From NCBI GenBank assembly GCA_902782715.1, contig CACZOG010000193.1, positions 1 to 5,736 of the forward strand: 5,736 bases of DNA. Direction: 5' to 3'. Numbering within the stretch: position 1 is the stretch's first letter; each line of letters opens with the position of its first letter. This DNA comes from an uncultured Lachnospiraceae bacterium. GTDB lineage: Bacteria; Bacillota; Clostridia; Lachnospirales; Lachnospiraceae. The notes under the pieces were generated by a model. That model was not told the DNA's origin. It did no database searches and saw only the letters and a list, made by a program, of their open reading frames with translations. The translations under genes and the position numbers were made by a program. Positions 5,329 to 5,736 of this stretch are shown here, piece by piece.

Positions 5329-5736
5329 ATGAATTTTTTTGAAGAAAGCGATCTTATTAACACGCCGTTTGAATGTATTGATTATGATTCGAAAAACAAT
5401 GTTTTCCCGGTAACAAAACATTATCATTACTATCTCGAACTCATATACATGAAAGAAGGAATATGCATGATGCAGTGCGGGAATGATCTTTACGAAGTAC
5501 ATCCCGGAGAAATGATGCTTTTTCATCCGAATGTAATTCATGCCATGTATGCCAAAAATAACGAGTATGTTAAATACAGCGTTTTCAAGCTTGATATAAA
5601 CAGAATGTATCTTTCTTCCAACTATTCTCCAAAGCTAAGGAGCATATTCAAATCGATCGAAAAACAGGGATTTGATGTACTTTTCTCAAAAGAATACGTT
5701 GATTCCATTCAGGGCGAAGAACTCTTTAATATGTGC
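5329..5736 (+). CDS. AraC-family transcriptional regulator, N-terminal cupin domain (3' end beyond window)
   Basis: The 136 codons in view read as the ligand-sensing half of an AraC/XylS regulator. A short lead-in is followed by a cupin-type AraC-binding domain from about residue 25 to 95. Visible signatures are HYHYYLELIYMKEG (31-44) and VHPGEMMLFHPNVIHAMY (57-74). His31, His33, Glu37 and His71 match the positions of metal ligands in cupins, so a bound metal is conceivable, although many AraC sensors do not use one. The two helix-turn-helix motifs that would prove the family should lie in the following 150 or so residues and are not in the window. No signal peptide or membrane segment is seen, so it should be cytosolic. 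It is divergent from the alcohol dehydrogenase, the usual placement for a local activator, so control of the dehydrogenase-epimerase pair is likely but inferred. The inducer is unknown. Confidence 0.82.
   Translation, partial: MNFFEESDLINTPFECIDYDSKNNVFPVTKHYHYYLELIYMKEGICMMQCGNDLYEVHPGEMMLFHPNVIHAMYAKNNEYVKYSVFKLDINRMYLSSNYSPKLRSIFKSIEKQGFDVLFSKEYVDSIQGEELFNMC

Noticed and set aside
5296..5541. Minus-strand 81-codon open frame overlapping the start of the AraC-type gene
   Set aside because: It is antisense to the cupin domain, which has clear family motifs. No Shine-Dalgarno or recognisable domain was found.

Overview
The window looks like ordinary chromosome from a low-to-moderate GC Gram-positive bacterium of the class Clostridia. 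A Lachnospiraceae (Butyrivibrio/Roseburia-like) origin is my best guess. It rests on the gene order HI0933/BaiN-type flavoprotein - cmk - ispH, strong purine-rich Shine-Dalgarno sites, and the codon and amino-acid style; no marker gene is present to confirm it. Four complete genes and two edge-truncated genes fill almost all of the sequence. I found no RNA genes, insertion sequences, CRISPR arrays or phage genes.

Left block (1-2860, minus strand): a housekeeping operon read right to left. A good sigma-70-type promoter (TTTACA, 17-bp spacer, TAAAAT) lies just upstream of a BaiN/YhiN (HI0933 family) FAD-dependent oxidoreductase. Next comes cytidylate kinase (cmk), 34 nt downstream. Last is 4-hydroxy-3-methylbut-2-enyl diphosphate reductase (ispH), whose ATG directly abuts the cmk stop codon. 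ispH runs off the left edge just after its conserved C-terminal TAGAS-P-IEE signature. In many Clostridia a ribosomal-protein-S1-like extension follows there, but it would lie outside this window.

Boundary (2883-2914): a rho-independent terminator on the minus strand closes the right block and separates it from the left operon.

Right block (2926-5736): an iron-containing alcohol dehydrogenase of the YqhD/butanol-dehydrogenase type and an NAD-dependent epimerase/dehydratase (extended SDR) lie in tandem on the minus strand. They are 67 nt apart with no terminator between them, so they are probably co-transcribed. Divergent to them, across a 128-nt AT-rich intergenic region, is the start of an AraC-family regulator with a cupin sensor domain; its C-terminal DNA-binding part is beyond the right edge. 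The arrangement suggests a small inducible unit in which the AraC protein controls the reductase pair. This is inference from position only.

For both the dehydrogenase and the epimerase, the longest open frame begins at a TTG that overlaps the Shine-Dalgarno site. The ATG a few codons downstream is the better start, and I used it. I do not see a convincing undescribed system. The points most worth a second look are the AraC-controlled dehydrogenase/epimerase pair, the conserved position of the flavoprotein beside cmk-ispH, and a short G-rich tandem repeat in the dehydrogenase-epimerase gap.
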